NCBI RefSeq assembly: GCF_023373525.1
Contig: NZ_CP097218.1
Span: forward strand, 3,472,001-3,536,000
DNA length: 64,000 bases
Origin: Brachybacterium kimchii
GTDB taxonomy: Bacteria; Actinomycetota; Actinomycetes; Actinomycetales; Dermabacteraceae
Direction: 5' to 3'
The notes under the pieces were generated by a model that was not told the DNA's origin, ran no database searches, and was given only the letters and a program-made list of their open reading frames with translations. The position numbers and the translations under genes were made by a program. Of the stretch, positions 52,200 through 63,533 are shown one piece after another. Each line of letters begins with the position of its first letter. Positions within the stretch are counted from its first letter, which is position 1.

Positions 52200-52804
52200 C
52201 TCTCCTCCTCCCTCGTGTGCTCCGTGCTCATGATCCGGCGCAGGGCCAGCAGGCCGTCCCTGATGCGCGTCTTCGCCGTCCCCAGCGGGATGCTCAGCCG
52301 CTCGGCGACCTGCGACTGCGTGAGTCCGTCGAGATAGGCCAGACGGATCGCCTCGCTCTGTCTGTCCGACAGCTGCGAGAGCGCGCCGCGCACGTGGCTC
52401 GCCTCGATGCCGTCCAGAGCCGTCTCGCTGGTCGGGTCGGGCTGCTCCGTCGACGATCGTGATTCGTAGGCGACATCGCGATCGGATTGCGACTGTGACG
52501 CGCGCACCCTGTCCACCGCGCGGCGGTGGGCCATGGTGAGGATCCAGGCCAGGGCCGATCCCCTAGACGGGTCGAAGGACGATGCCCGGCGGAACACCTC
52601 GAGGTACACCTCCTGGGTGACCTCCTCGGACTGCGCCCGGTCCCTCAGCACCCTCAGCACGAGGCCGAACACGCGCGCGCTCGTGGAGTCGTAGAGCCGG
52701 GGGAAGGCCTCGGCATCGCCTCCGGCGACCGCGAGCAGGAGTCCGCGCAGGACGTCCGCGGATGCCGTCGCCGCGGGGGCGGGCTCCTCCTCGGGCGTCG
52801 TCAT
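52196..52804 (-). CDS. sigK: ECF sigma factor SigK
   Basis: A 202-residue sigma factor. Region 2 includes FPRLYDSTSARVFGLVLRVL and EEVTQEVYLEVFRRASSFDPSRGSALAWILTMAHRRAVDRVR; region 4 has LSDRQSEAIRLAYLDGLTQSQVAERLSIPLGTAKTRIRDGL. The spacing and the RskA partner identify the SigK/SigL group. In mycobacteria SigK drives surface-protein genes. It lies 34 bases after the copCD gene on the same strand, suggesting linkage to copper or envelope status. Confidence 0.92.
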   Translation of the reverse strand: MTTPEEEPAPAATASADVLRGLLLAVAGGDAEAFPRLYDSTSARVFGLVLRVLRDRAQSEEVTQEVYLEVFRRASSFDPSRGSALAWILTMAHRRAVDRVRASQSQSDRDVAYESRSSTEQPDPTSETALDGIEASHVRGALSQLSDRQSEAIRLAYLDGLTQSQVAERLSIPLGTAKTRIRDGLLALRRIMSTEHTREEER

Positions 52805-52838
52805 CCGGCCATCCTACGGGCGGGGCGTGGGCGTTCGA

Positions 52839-54239
52839 TCACGCGGCCCCGGACGTCGCCGGTGCGACCGGCGCGTCGACCTGGGCGGACTCCGTGCCGC
52901 TCATCGATTCCATCGAGTGCACGTGGGGGCTGAGGTTCACGAGCAGGCCGGTGACGGCCAGCACCCCCAGCAGCAGCGCGGCCTCGCGCCGCATGATCCG
53001 CAGCAGGCGCTCCCAGGGGGCGTCGGCCGAGGCGATCGCCGGCAGCAGGCGGGTGCGGTTCCACGCCGCCAGCCCCACCGCGACGGCGACGACCACGAGC
53101 TTGACGAGCAGCGTGCGACCCCACGCCGAGGTCACCAGCGCCGACGGTGTGTCCAGGATCAGCACCGCCATCGTGGTGCCGCTGGCTGCGAGCACCAGCA
53201 CGCTGACCAGCGCCACGAGGGAGAACCGCCGCACCACGGCCACGCCCTCCGCGGCCGCCGAGTGCCGGTGCAGCACCGTGAGCATCGCGATCGCCGCGAG
53301 CAGCCCGCCCGACCACACGGCGCCCGCGAGCAGGTGGGCGACATCGGCGACGAGCATCAGGGGACGCGGCGCGATGGACGCAGAATGGCCGACGAGCACC
53401 GGGGCGACCATGGCCAGCAGCGCGCCCGGCACGGAGAGCGCGGGCCTGCGCGCCCCGCCCGCCCCGATCACCAGGGCGGCCCCGAGGACCACGGCGCCGG
53501 CTCCGACGACGGGCGGGGCGGAGAGCCCCGCGCCCATGCGCGTCCAGCCGGCGGCCTCGGCGGCGGTCACGGGGACGAGGAGGACGGCCGCCGCGGCGGC
53601 CACCAGCGCGAGCCCCCGCAGGGCCCTCGTCGCCCGACCCGAGGCCATCACGGCCCGGGCCGCCGCGCCGCGCGCCACGAGCACGGAGCACAGCAGCATG
53701 CCCGCCATCACCAGCAGCGAGAGGTACTCGGCCACGGTGAGGACCGGGACCAGCGTGGCCGCCCCCGCGCCCGGTTCCTCGTGCGCCGCGGTATCGGTGC
53801 CGGCGCCGGCGTCGGCACCGGTGTCGGAGCCGGCGGACGGCGCGGCAGGGATCGTGGAGGGGGCGCCGACGGAGAAGTCGAGGGTCCCCGTCACCGGATG
53901 CCCGTCGGCCGAGACCACCCGATAGGTGAGCACGTAGCTGCCGTCGGGGAGGTCCGAGGGCAGCGCGGCGAGCACGTCGTCGTCGCGCGAGTGCGCCTCG
54001 AGGGTCGTGGAGGTGCCGTCGGGGCGGGTCAGGCGGGTCTCTCCGTCGATCGGCCGCACGTGCTCGTCGAAGGTGAGGGTCGCCGAGGCGGGGGCGTGCT
54101 CGAGGACGGTCCCGTCGGCGGGGCTGCTCGACTCCAGCTGCGCGTGGGCGAGCGCGGGAGCCGCTCCGCCGAGCATCAGCAGCAGGCCGAGGATGCTCCC
54201 GAGCAGCACCCGCAGTGCAGGGATCCGGAGGTGCGTCAC
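52839..54239 (-). CDS. CopC-CopD fusion, copper-resistance/transport membrane protein
   Basis: A 466-residue fusion. A signal peptide (residues 1-31, cleaved before His) exposes AHAQLESSSPADG, the N-terminal copper ligand of CopC, followed by TFDEHV and SADGHPVTGTLDF, the remaining ligands. After a Gly/Ala-rich linker, eight or so membrane helices form the CopD part, with conserved SIAPR, HLLAGAVWSGGLLA and WGRTLLVKL. Such fusions (YcnJ type) import copper across the membrane. The GTG start is 7 bases after the ycnI stop. Confidence 0.92.
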   Translation of the reverse strand: MTHLRIPALRVLLGSILGLLLMLGGAAPALAHAQLESSSPADGTVLEHAPASATLTFDEHVRPIDGETRLTRPDGTSTTLEAHSRDDDVLAALPSDLPDGSYVLTYRVVSADGHPVTGTLDFSVGAPSTIPAAPSAGSDTGADAGAGTDTAAHEEPGAGAATLVPVLTVAEYLSLLVMAGMLLCSVLVARGAAARAVMASGRATRALRGLALVAAAAAVLLVPVTAAEAAGWTRMGAGLSAPPVVGAGAVVLGAALVIGAGGARRPALSVPGALLAMVAPVLVGHSASIAPRPLMLVADVAHLLAGAVWSGGLLAAIAMLTVLHRHSAAAEGVAVVRRFSLVALVSVLVLAASGTTMAVLILDTPSALVTSAWGRTLLVKLVVVAVAVGLAAWNRTRLLPAIASADAPWERLLRIMRREAALLLGVLAVTGLLVNLSPHVHSMESMSGTESAQVDAPVAPATSGAA

Positions 54240-54246
54240 GACGGGA

Positions 54247-54945
54247 TCAGCGCCTCCTGCGCACGGTGATCAGCGCCGCCGCGCCGCACAGCAGCCCGAG
54301 CGCGCCGATCACGAGGCTGGTGACGACGAGCGCGGTGGTCGTCCCGTCGAGCGCCGCCTGGGGCTGGGCGACGGCGGTCGCGGTGGAGGACTCATCGGAG
54401 GCCGCGACGGAGACGGAGGGCGCCGGGGACTCGAGGTCGTCCTCGCTCTGCCCCTTCTTCGGCACCTGCGTCCACGCGGTCTCGCCCTTCTCGCAGGTCT
54501 GGGTGGTGGGGAAGGTGAGCGTGGTGCCCGCGGCGTCCTCGGGGATCTGCAGGGAGAGCTCGAAGCTGTCGCGCTCGCCGTCGGGCAGCGGGGTCTTCGC
54601 CGTGTACACGACCTGGGCGTCGCGCTCGGTGACCTCGTTGCCGTCGGCGTCGGTCTCGGGATCGGCGAGCTTCTCGCGCTTCGTCGTGACGTCGTAGTAG
54701 GGGTTGCGCGTGGGCGTGACCTCGTCGACCCCCTCGGGCAGATCGATGGCGACCTTCGTGGTGGCCGAGCCGTCGCAGCCGTGCGGAACGCTGAAGGTGA
54801 CCACGGTGTACGCGCCGGCGGTCGTGTCCGCGGCGCTCGCGGTCACGTGCGCCTGCGCGGCCGCGGGCACGGCGAAGGCGAGCCCTGCGGCGGCGAGGCC
54901 GAGAGCTGCGCGGAAGGGGAGTCGGCGTGCGGTGTTCGCAGTCAT
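54247..54945 (-). CDS. ycnI: YcnI family (DUF1775) copper-binding protein
   Basis: A 232-residue exported protein. A signal peptide ends AQA before HVTASAAD, placing a histidine at the mature N-terminus as expected for YcnI copper ligands. The DUF1775 domain follows (VTFSVPHGCDGSATTKVAIDLPEGV, AWTQVPKKG), then a C-terminal membrane anchor near residues 207-227 with RRRR. YcnI proteins act as periplasmic copper chaperones for the YcnJ/CopCD transporter, whose gene is directly downstream. Confidence 0.92.
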   Translation of the reverse strand: MTANTARRLPFRAALGLAAAGLAFAVPAAAQAHVTASAADTTAGAYTVVTFSVPHGCDGSATTKVAIDLPEGVDEVTPTRNPYYDVTTKREKLADPETDADGNEVTERDAQVVYTAKTPLPDGERDSFELSLQIPEDAAGTTLTFPTTQTCEKGETAWTQVPKKGQSEDDLESPAPSVSVAASDESSTATAVAQPQAALDGTTTALVVTSLVIGALGLLCGAAALITVRRRR

Positions 54946-55008
54946 GGCTGTCCTCGAGGTGGGGGGATCGGCAGGGATTCGGATTCGGACGGGGATCGGA
55001 TGGGTCGA

Positions 55009-55566
55009 TCAGTGCAGCAACATGAGCCAGCAGGCCAGGGCCATGGCGAGGTCCATCGCTGCCATCATCCGCAGGCCCGCGCGCGGGCCGGGCGACTCGT
55101 GCGCCTCCGCCAGCTGCAGCAGGCCGGAGACCGCCAGCGCGCCCGTGAAGGCCACGCCCAGCAGGCCCGCGCCGGTCGGCAGCATGGTCATCGAGTGGGT
55201 GCTCGAGCCGGGATCGGCCGACATGGTCACCACCATCCAGACCATCGCCAGCATCATCACCGCGTGCTGGCCCTGGTGCAGCGGGCCGTGGACGCTCGCG
55301 TCCGTGCGGCCCTCTGCGAGCTGCAGCAGGGCGAGCAGGGCGAACCACGCGGTCGCGACGGCGAACAGGATGATCTGAGGGAGCGCCGGGAGCGCGTTCC
55401 ACCAGGACCAGGACATGGCGACCATGACGACGCACATGAGCACGTGCAGGAGGTCGCCCACGAGGTCGACGGGCCGGTCGCGATGGCGCACCGCGCGCGC
55501 GAGCGCATGGACGCCGAGCGCGGCGAACACGATGCTGAGCGCCACCGCGCCGATCGTCCCGTGCAT
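55009..55566 (-). CDS. DUF5134 family membrane protein
   Basis: A 185-residue protein with five membrane segments. It carries VGDLLHVLMCVVMVAMSW near residue 40, HQGQHAVMMLAMVWMV near 97 and AMDLAMALACWLML at the end; the His/Met pattern is typical of DUF5134, often found beside copper genes. It could bind copper within the membrane. A BlaI-type dyad lies 21 bases upstream of the start, and ycnI follows. Confidence 0.8.
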   Translation of the reverse strand: MHGTIGAVALSIVFAALGVHALARAVRHRDRPVDLVGDLLHVLMCVVMVAMSWSWWNALPALPQIILFAVATAWFALLALLQLAEGRTDASVHGPLHQGQHAVMMLAMVWMVVTMSADPGSSTHSMTMLPTGAGLLGVAFTGALAVSGLLQLAEAHESPGPRAGLRMMAAMDLAMALACWLMLLH

Positions 55567-55586
55567 CCCGCTCCGCCCGTCGTAGT

Positions 55587-55601
55587 TCTACGTTCTGTAG
55601 A
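55587..55601. promoter_or_regulatory. BlaI-type operator upstream of DUF5134-ycnI-copCD
   Basis: A perfect dyad TCTAC-N5-GTAGA lies in the gap between copA and the DUF5134 gene. The same dyad and spacer occur at 59927-59941 upstream of ctaG. On the minus strand it overlaps TAGAAC, a possible -10. Confidence 0.7.
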
Positions 55602-55649
55602 GAACACTAGGGCCGGCCGACGGGGGCCGCAAATCGACCGGCGGCGCGC

Positions 55650-57994
<2,345 letters not shown>

Positions 57995-57995
<1 letters not shown>

Positions 57996-59917
57996 CAGCT
58001 GCCCTTCCTGTCCGAGAGCTTCTTGAGCATCTCGTTGTACGCGTCGAACTCGTCGTCGAGCCCGCGATCCATGTGGCGGTCGCGGCGCCGGGCCTCGACG
58101 TCGTCCTGCCGGGCCCACTGCACGCCGAGCGCGATGATCGCGATCACGAGCGGCACCTCGCCGCCCGCCCAGGCCACGGACCCCGCCACCTGCTGGGAGT
58201 GGGTGAGGTCCGCCCACGGCAGGTCGAGGTAGGTGTAGTAGGTCTCCGCGAGGATCGTGGAGCTCGAGATGATGGCGACGCCGAAGAAGGCGTGGAACGG
58301 CATCGCCGCGAGGATGTAGCCGAGGCGGCCGATGTGCGGCAGCGGCCGCGGCGGCCGGTCCACGCCGATGATGAGGCTGTAGTAGAGGTAGCCGACGAGC
58401 AGGAAGTGCAGGTTCATCAGCTGGTGCGCCCAGTGGTAGCGCATCATCAGCCCGAACAGCGGGGAGAAGTACAGGCCGTAGTAGCTGCCGATGAACACGA
58501 TGAACACGAGCGCCGGGTGGTACACGGTGCGCAGCACAGACCAGTTCAGCGCCTGCGTGATCCAGGCGTGGACGCCCACGGTCCGCGCGTGCGCCGCCGA
58601 GGCGCGCAGCATCAGCGTGATGATCCCGCCCTGGACCAGGAAGATCGGGGCGAGCATGCCCAGGCTCATGTGCACGGCCATGTGCACGCCGAAGTCGGGC
58701 GCCGAGTAGCGGCCGATCCCGCTGTTGGTCGCGAGCAGCACCACCAGCCAGCCGGCGATCCAGAAGATCGTGCGCGAGAGCGGCCAGCGGTCCTCGCGCC
58801 GCCGCAGCGAGACCACCATCGCGAGGTACAGCACGATCATGCCGAGCGAGAGCACGCTGAACAGCAGGTTCAGCCGTCCGGTGGAGACCAGCACCTCGGC
58901 CGAGGGCGCCTCGGGCACCTCGTAGCCCATGAACACCTCGGGGATCGAGGTGGGCATGAAGTACTGCGGCGGCGGGATCCGCAGCATCGCCGCGCCGGCG
59001 CCGAGCACCGCGAGCAGCAGCACGCCGAGCGCCGCGACGCGTCGGCCCCCGAGGGGCCCCGAGCCCCGCACCAGCAGCAGCGCGCCCATCGCGAGCAGCA
59101 GCAGGATCCGCACGCCCTCGAGCGCCGCGGTCGGTGTTCCGAGCGCGCCGGCGCCCTGGAGCTTGAACCAGGCGAGGAAGACCTCGAGCACGAGCGCCGC
59201 GGGCACGCCGATCCGCGCCAGCAGGCGCAGGCGGCCGCGGTCGGTCTGCGGGGCGCCCGCCGCGCCGAGGATCGCGTCGATCAGCAGCGGGGCGAGCAGC
59301 AGACCGATCACGAGGGTCTGCAGGGTGCCGGCGTCCGAGCCCACGTCGTGGTTGGGGCCGACGAGGATCTGCCCGACGACGACCGGCGCGAGGATGCCGA
59401 TGCAGCTCGCCCAGAGGGCCAGCAGGAGGGTCGCCCAGCGGGTCGCGAGGAAGGCGGTGAGGACGACGACGAGCGCCGCGACCGCGGTGACCGTCCAGGC
59501 CCGCGGCATGTACCCGAACGAGTACACCCGCAGCATCGTGTCGGGGCTGATCACCCGCGACAGCGCCAGGCCGTTGGTGTCGGCGGCGCTCGCGACGATG
59601 CTCGCGAGCGAGAGCACGCACCAGCTGATCGAGGAGACGAGCAGCGCGGTGAGGTCGGGCGCGGACTGCACGCGCCGCGCGGTCCTGCGGGTGCGTCCGT
59701 GCAGGAAGGCGACCGTGACCAGGGATCCCAGGGTGAGCACTCCCGCGAGGGCGGCCGCAGACTCGACGAGCCCCGCGACCATCGCCGTGGTCGCCCCCGG
59801 GTACTCGCGGTGGATGGAGGTGAAGAGCTGCTCGCCGAGCGCGGCGTCGGCGATCAGCGGCGGCACGCACACGAGCGCGACCGCCACGGCGATCCACGCG
59901 ACGACTCGGGTTCTCAC
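57995..59917 (-). CDS. ctaG: CopD-CtaG fusion, copper handling / cytochrome c oxidase assembly
   Basis: A 640-residue membrane protein of two parts. The N-terminal half has about eight helices of CopD type; the C-terminal half is the CtaG domain, with GVHMAVHMSLGMLAPIFLVQGG, YHPALVFIVFIGSYYGLYFSPLF, HWAHQLMNLHFLLVGYLYYSLIIGVD and MPFHAFFGVAIISS. These His-rich helices insert copper into cytochrome oxidase. TAGAGT lies 7 bases upstream of the GTG start, suggesting leaderless transcription. A BlaI-type dyad overlaps this -10. Confidence 0.92.
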
Positions 59918-59924
59918 GCCGAGA

Positions 59925-59941
59925 ACTCTACTTCGTGTAGA
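59925..59941 (-). promoter_or_regulatory. BlaI-type operator over the ctaG-copA promoter
   Basis: The dyad TCTAC-N5-GTAGA (59927-59941) overlaps TAGAGT (59930-59925 on the minus strand), a -10 only 7 bases before the ctaG GTG. The element sits inside the last codons of the M56 peptidase gene. A repressor bound here would block ctaG-copA. Confidence 0.7.
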
Positions 59942-60842
59942 CGTTCCCGGCCGGGCCGGGAAGGGGTGCTGGAGCCGAGGTCACACGGTCCTCCGCGCCG
60001 CGGGCGGCGAGGCGCTCGGCGCGCACCAGCAGCGCCGGCGAGGCCACGAGGGCGTGGGAGGCGCGCAGTCCCGCGAGCAGACGCCCCTCGCCGACGGCGC
60101 GGGCGGCGGCATCGTCGGCCGCGAGCTCGGTGAGCAGGTGCACGCGCCCCACCAGCAGGCGGCGCAGCGCGGAGCGCCGGGGCAGGCACGCGGCGTGCCA
60201 GGCGCACAGCCGCCGCATCTCCGCATGGCGGCCGCGCAGGTGGGCGACCTCGTGGGCGAGGACGCCGCGCAGCTCGGCGGCGGTGAGCGCCTCGCGGGCC
60301 TGCCGCGACACCGTGATCTCGGGGTGGCGCCCGCCGATCGCGTGGGCGATGAGGCGCGGGTCGTCGACCTCGTAGAGCACCGCTCCGGTCTCGGCGTCGA
60401 AGGCCATGCGCACGGTGGCGGGGGAGCGGTGCGCGAGGGGGCGAGCGGTGCCGGCTCCCTCCGCGTCGAGCAGGGCGTCCTCGGCGGCGGCGTCGGCATC
60501 GGCGGCGGTGCCCTCGCCCGATGCGCCCCGCCCCTGGCCTCCGAGCGCCATCGCGGCGAGCACCCCGGCGCCGCCCAGCCCGATCCAGGCGAGCAGCGCG
60601 AGCGCGAGCGCACGCGCCGACGCGGAGACCGAAGCGGCCCCCGTCGGCCCTGCGAAGGCGACGAGCAGGCCGGCGGCCAGGACCGAGCCGGCCGCGAGCG
60701 CGAGGCCCGCCGCGCCGACGCCGAGCCACAGCCCGAGCGCGAGCCGCGGATGCCAGACCTGCCAGCGGCCCGCGACGAGCGGGAGCACGGAGGCCGGCGC
60801 GCACAGCAGCGCCCCGGCGAGCACGAGCAGCAGGACGATCAC
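59928..60842 (-). CDS. M56 family membrane metallopeptidase (BlaR-like)
   Basis: A 304-residue membrane protease with three helices before the catalytic part (about 5-25, 33-60, 75-100) and one short hydrophobic part at the end. The zinc motif is HEVAH in LRGVLAHEVAHLRGRH, and ELAADDAA supplies the third ligand. It lacks the penicillin-sensor domain of BlaR1, so its stimulus is unknown. It overlaps blaI (ATGA-like) and would cleave or release that repressor, as in BlaR1/BlaI pairs. GTG start. Confidence 0.9.
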   Translation of the reverse strand: MIVLLLVLAGALLCAPASVLPLVAGRWQVWHPRLALGLWLGVGAAGLALAAGSVLAAGLLVAFAGPTGAASVSASARALALALLAWIGLGGAGVLAAMALGGQGRGASGEGTAADADAAAEDALLDAEGAGTARPLAHRSPATVRMAFDAETGAVLYEVDDPRLIAHAIGGRHPEITVSRQAREALTAAELRGVLAHEVAHLRGRHAEMRRLCAWHAACLPRRSALRRLLVGRVHLLTELAADDAAARAVGEGRLLAGLRASHALVASPALLVRAERLAARGAEDRVTSAPAPLPGPAGNVYTK

Positions 60843-61225
60843 GAGGCGGCGCCCCGCGGGCGGCGCGCGTCGATCGCGCTGCGCATGAGCTCGATGTCCT
60901 CCCTGCTCAGCGTGTCGGCGAAGGCGAGGAGGGCGCCGCGGCGGTCGTCGGCCTCGTCGAGGGTCTCGACCATGTCGCGGGCGTGCGCCTCGGCGCTGCT
61001 GACGCGCGGGCGGAAGCGCACCTTGCGCGGGGAGATCGCCTCCCGCTCGACCATCCCCTTCTCCTCGAGGCGCGTGAGCACCGTGAGGACGGTCGTGTAC
61101 GCGGGGACGGGGTCGGCGAAGGTGCCGAGGATCGCGCGGGCGCCGAGCGCCTCGTCGGCCTGCCAGAGGGCACGCATGACGAGCGCCTCCAGGGCGCCGT
61201 TCGAGCGTGCGCGCACGCCTGCCAT
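60839..61225 (-). CDS. BlaI/MecI/CopY family transcriptional repressor
   Basis: A 128-residue winged-helix repressor. It contains ALEALVMRALWQADEALGARAILGTF, the recognition part YTTVLTVLTRLEEKGMVERE and a C-terminal dimer helix region (LLAFADTLSREDIELMRSAI). There is no CxCx4CxC copper motif as in CopY, so release is probably by the adjacent M56 peptidase. Position at the head of a copper and oxidase-assembly gene cluster with matching dyads suggests it controls that cluster. Confidence 0.9.
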   Translation of the reverse strand: MAGVRARSNGALEALVMRALWQADEALGARAILGTFADPVPAYTTVLTVLTRLEEKGMVEREAISPRKVRFRPRVSSAEAHARDMVETLDEADDRRGALLAFADTLSREDIELMRSAIDARRPRGAAS

Positions 61226-61270
61226 GGGCGGATCTCCTCGGGTGGACGGGGTGGGGACGACCCGCGCAAC

Positions 61271-61285
61271 TCTACACGGCGTCGT
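61271..61285 (-). promoter_or_regulatory. Degenerate BlaI site at the blaI promoter
   Basis: On the minus strand GTGTAGAGTTG is nearly the same as the ctaG promoter core, giving half-site GTAGA and -10 TAGAGT. The other half-site is degraded (ACGAC for TCTAC). It lies 46 bases upstream of the blaI start, consistent with weak autoregulation. Confidence 0.45.
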
Positions 61286-61291
61286 GGACCG

Positions 61292-61909
61292 TCAGCGCGG
61301 CTCCGCGGACGCGATGACGGAGGCGAACGCGGCCCCCAGCGCGTGCGCCACGGTCGAGGGTTCGCCGACGTAGCCGTTCACCATCGCGCCGTCGCGCAGG
61401 AGCATGAGCTCGCGCGCGATCTCCGAGGGTCGCGATGCGCCCGCTTCCTTCGAGATCTCCTCGAACTGGCCGACCATCCATGAGCGCTGGGAGTGGACCA
61501 CGGCGCGCACAGGATCGTCCGGATCGGCGAACTCGGCGGCGGCGTTGATGAACGCGCATCCTCGAAAGCCCGGGCTGCAGCTCGCCGCTCCGATCCCCGC
61601 GGCGAGCTCCCGGAGGGTCCTGTCGGGAGCGCCCTGGATGCGCAGACCCGTCAGCCACGCCCTCTCCTCGGCCGCCTGCTTCTCGAGGTAGGCGACCACG
61701 AGATCGCTCTTGGTGCGGAAGTGGCGGTAGAAGGTGACCTTGGTGATGCCCGCCGACTCGATGATGCGGTCGGCGCTCGTGGCGCGGATGCCCTGGGCAT
61801 AGAAGAGGCCGCTTGCGCTCTCGAGGATGCGCTCGCGGGTCTGCGTGCGCCCCGCTCTCTGCGTCGAGTGCGTCGCGGTCGACGACGGAGGGGTCCCGGC
61901 CTGTCCCAT
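61292..61909 (-). CDS. TetR family transcriptional regulator
   Basis: A 205-residue regulator. The N-terminal helix-turn-helix reads RERILESASGLFYAQGIRATSADRIIESAGITKVTFYRHFRTKSDL in outline, preceded by a disordered leader of 20 residues. The ligand domain has AASCSPGFRGCAFINAAAEF, with a cysteine pair typical of a YcdC/AcrR-type subgroup. It is divergent from a DUF308-like gene with a strong palindrome between them. Confidence 0.9.
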   Translation of the reverse strand: MGQAGTPPSSTATHSTQRAGRTQTRERILESASGLFYAQGIRATSADRIIESAGITKVTFYRHFRTKSDLVVAYLEKQAAEERAWLTGLRIQGAPDRTLRELAAGIGAASCSPGFRGCAFINAAAEFADPDDPVRAVVHSQRSWMVGQFEEISKEAGASRPSEIARELMLLRDGAMVNGYVGEPSTVAHALGAAFASVIASAEPR

Positions 61910-61961
61910 GAGAGACCTCGCTTCCTGCGCTGATGCGCGCCGAGAGTCTATGTTGCCTCAT

Positions 61962-61983
61962 GTAGACGAACTAGTTACTCTAC
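61962..61983. promoter_or_regulatory. TetR operator in the tetR-DUF308 gap
   Basis: A 22-base palindrome: outer arms GTAGA and TCTAC, a perfect inner AACTAGTT, with two unmatched bases between each arm and core. It is the only AT-rich part of the gap, 52 bases from the tetR start and 70 from the DUF308 start. Confidence 0.75.
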
Positions 61984-62053
61984 CGAATGGCGGGCTTCGG
62001 AGCTCTCCCGCGACAGGCATTCCGCCGCGCGCATCGCAGACAAGGAACTCGTC

Positions 62054-62623
62054 ATGGCACAGAACGCCCTCCCCACCTCCGCAGTCCCCGCATCGGTCGC
62101 CGCAGCGCTGCGCGGCCTCTACCTGGTCCGCTTCGTCTTCGCGCTGGTCTGGGCGCTCGTGCTGTTCGCAGTCGGGACAGGTCCCGTGCTCGTCCCACTG
62201 CTCGTGATCTATCCGCTGTTCGACGCGGCCGCGGTCCTCTGGCAGCTGCGTCGCACGGAGCCCGGTGGGGGCGGGCGCCCAGCAGAGCGCGTGAACATCG
62301 GGGTCAGCGTGGTCGTGGCCGTCGCGGTCGGCATCGCGGCCGGGATCTCGCCCGCGAGCGCTCTGGTCGTCTGGGGGCTCTGGGCGATCGGTGCCGGGGT
62401 GCCCCAGCTCCTCGCGGCAGTCCGTCGCAGGCGACTCGGTGGGCAGGTGCCGCAGATGCTCAGCGGTGGCATCTCCGTCCTCGCCGGTGCGTCCTTCCTT
62501 CTGCAGGGCCTCCACGGCTCGTCCGCGCTCACCTCCGTGGGCGGTTACGCCGTCCTCGGAGGCATCTTCTTCCTGGTCTCCGCCCTGAGGCTGCGCCCCG
62601 CCGGGCGAAACCGAGCGGCCTGA
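62054..62623 (+). CDS. DUF308 (HdeD-like) membrane protein
   Basis: A 189-residue protein with six membrane segments in two repeats of three, the HdeD-like layout; LFDAAAVLWQLRR and GVPQLLAAVRRRRLGGQ end the repeated modules. HdeD proteins help acid tolerance in enterobacteria, but actinobacterial members are uncharacterised. Adjacent and divergent to a TetR gene, with a shared palindrome, so it is probably its target. Confidence 0.75.
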   Translation: MAQNALPTSAVPASVAAALRGLYLVRFVFALVWALVLFAVGTGPVLVPLLVIYPLFDAAAVLWQLRRTEPGGGGRPAERVNIGVSVVVAVAVGIAAGISPASALVVWGLWAIGAGVPQLLAAVRRRRLGGQVPQMLSGGISVLAGASFLLQGLHGSSALTSVGGYAVLGGIFFLVSALRLRPAGRNRAA

Positions 62624-62683
62624 CCGGAGACGGATCGCGCGCGCCGGCGTGCGTTCTTCCCGGCCCTCCCGCGTGAAGCCTTC

Positions 62684-62689
62684 TACACT
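62684..62689 (+). promoter_or_regulatory. -10 element for leaderless nucleotidyltransferase mRNA
   Basis: TACACT ends 7 bases before the GTG at 62697, so transcription should start at or next to the initiation codon. No Shine-Dalgarno sequence fits in between. Leaderless mRNAs are common in actinobacteria. A clear -35 is not seen. Confidence 0.5.
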
Positions 62690-62696
62690 CGTCCCC

Positions 62697-63533
62697 GTGA
62701 GCGCGACGACGACGAGCCCTGCCGCCCCGGTGACCCGTGCCGTGATCCTCGCCCGCGGGCTCGGCACCCGCATGCGGAGGGCCGACGACGGCGCGCAGGT
62801 CGACGAGAAGCAGGCCGCGGTCGCCGCGAGCGGGGTGAAGGCCCTCATCGACGTCGGCCGCCCCTTCCTCGACTTCGTGATCAGCGCCCTCGCGGACGTC
62901 GGCGTCACCGACGTGTGCCTGGTCATCGGCCCCGAGCACGATGTGCTGCGCGAGTACGCGGAGCGCACGAGCGGGGGCCGCGTCACCGTCACCACCGCCG
63001 TCCAGGCCGAGCCTCGCGGCACCGCCGACGCGGTCGCCGCCGCCCGCGACTTCGCCGGCGACCAGCGCGTGATCGTCCTGAACTCCGACAACCACTATCC
63101 GGCCGACGCCCTGCGCGCCCTCGCCGCCGCTCCCGGCAGCGCCCTCGTCGGCTTCGACCGCGAGGCCCTCGTCGCGCAGTCGAACATCCCCGCCGAGCGC
63201 ATCCGCGCCTTCGCCCTCGTGGACGTCGACGCCGACGGCCGCCTGCGGGACATCGTCGAGAAGCCCGACGAGCAGACCCTTGCCGCTTTCGGCGACGACG
63301 CCCCCGTCTCCATGAACGCCTGGCTGTTCACCCCCGGCATCTTCGAGGCCTGCGCACGCATCGACCCCTCCCCGCGCGGCGAGTACGAGGTGATCGACGC
63401 CGTGCGCCGTCAGGTCGCGGGCGGCGAGGTCTTCACCGTGGTGCCCGCCGCCGTGGGCGTGCTCGACATGTCCTCGCGCGGTGACATCGCCTCGGTCCAG
63501 GAGGCGCTCGCGGGCATCGAGGTGCGCCTGTGA
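62697..63533 (+). CDS. Sugar-phosphate nucleotidyltransferase
   Basis: A 278-residue protein of the NTP_transferase fold. The nucleotide-binding loop reads AVILARGLGTRMRR with Arg where most have Ala/Gly (AAGxGTR); further motifs are LIDVGRPFLDFVISALADVGVTDVCLVIG, TADAVAAARDF, LNSDNHYP and VEKPDEQTLAAF. It would activate a sugar 1-phosphate with NTP. GTG 62697 is used since the -10 is immediately upstream. Its stop overlaps the following kinase start (GTGA), so both act together. Confidence 0.85.
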   Translation: MSATTTSPAAPVTRAVILARGLGTRMRRADDGAQVDEKQAAVAASGVKALIDVGRPFLDFVISALADVGVTDVCLVIGPEHDVLREYAERTSGGRVTVTTAVQAEPRGTADAVAAARDFAGDQRVIVLNSDNHYPADALRALAAAPGSALVGFDREALVAQSNIPAERIRAFALVDVDADGRLRDIVEKPDEQTLAAFGDDAPVSMNAWLFTPGIFEACARIDPSPRGEYEVIDAVRRQVAGGEVFTVVPAAVGVLDMSSRGDIASVQEALAGIEVRL

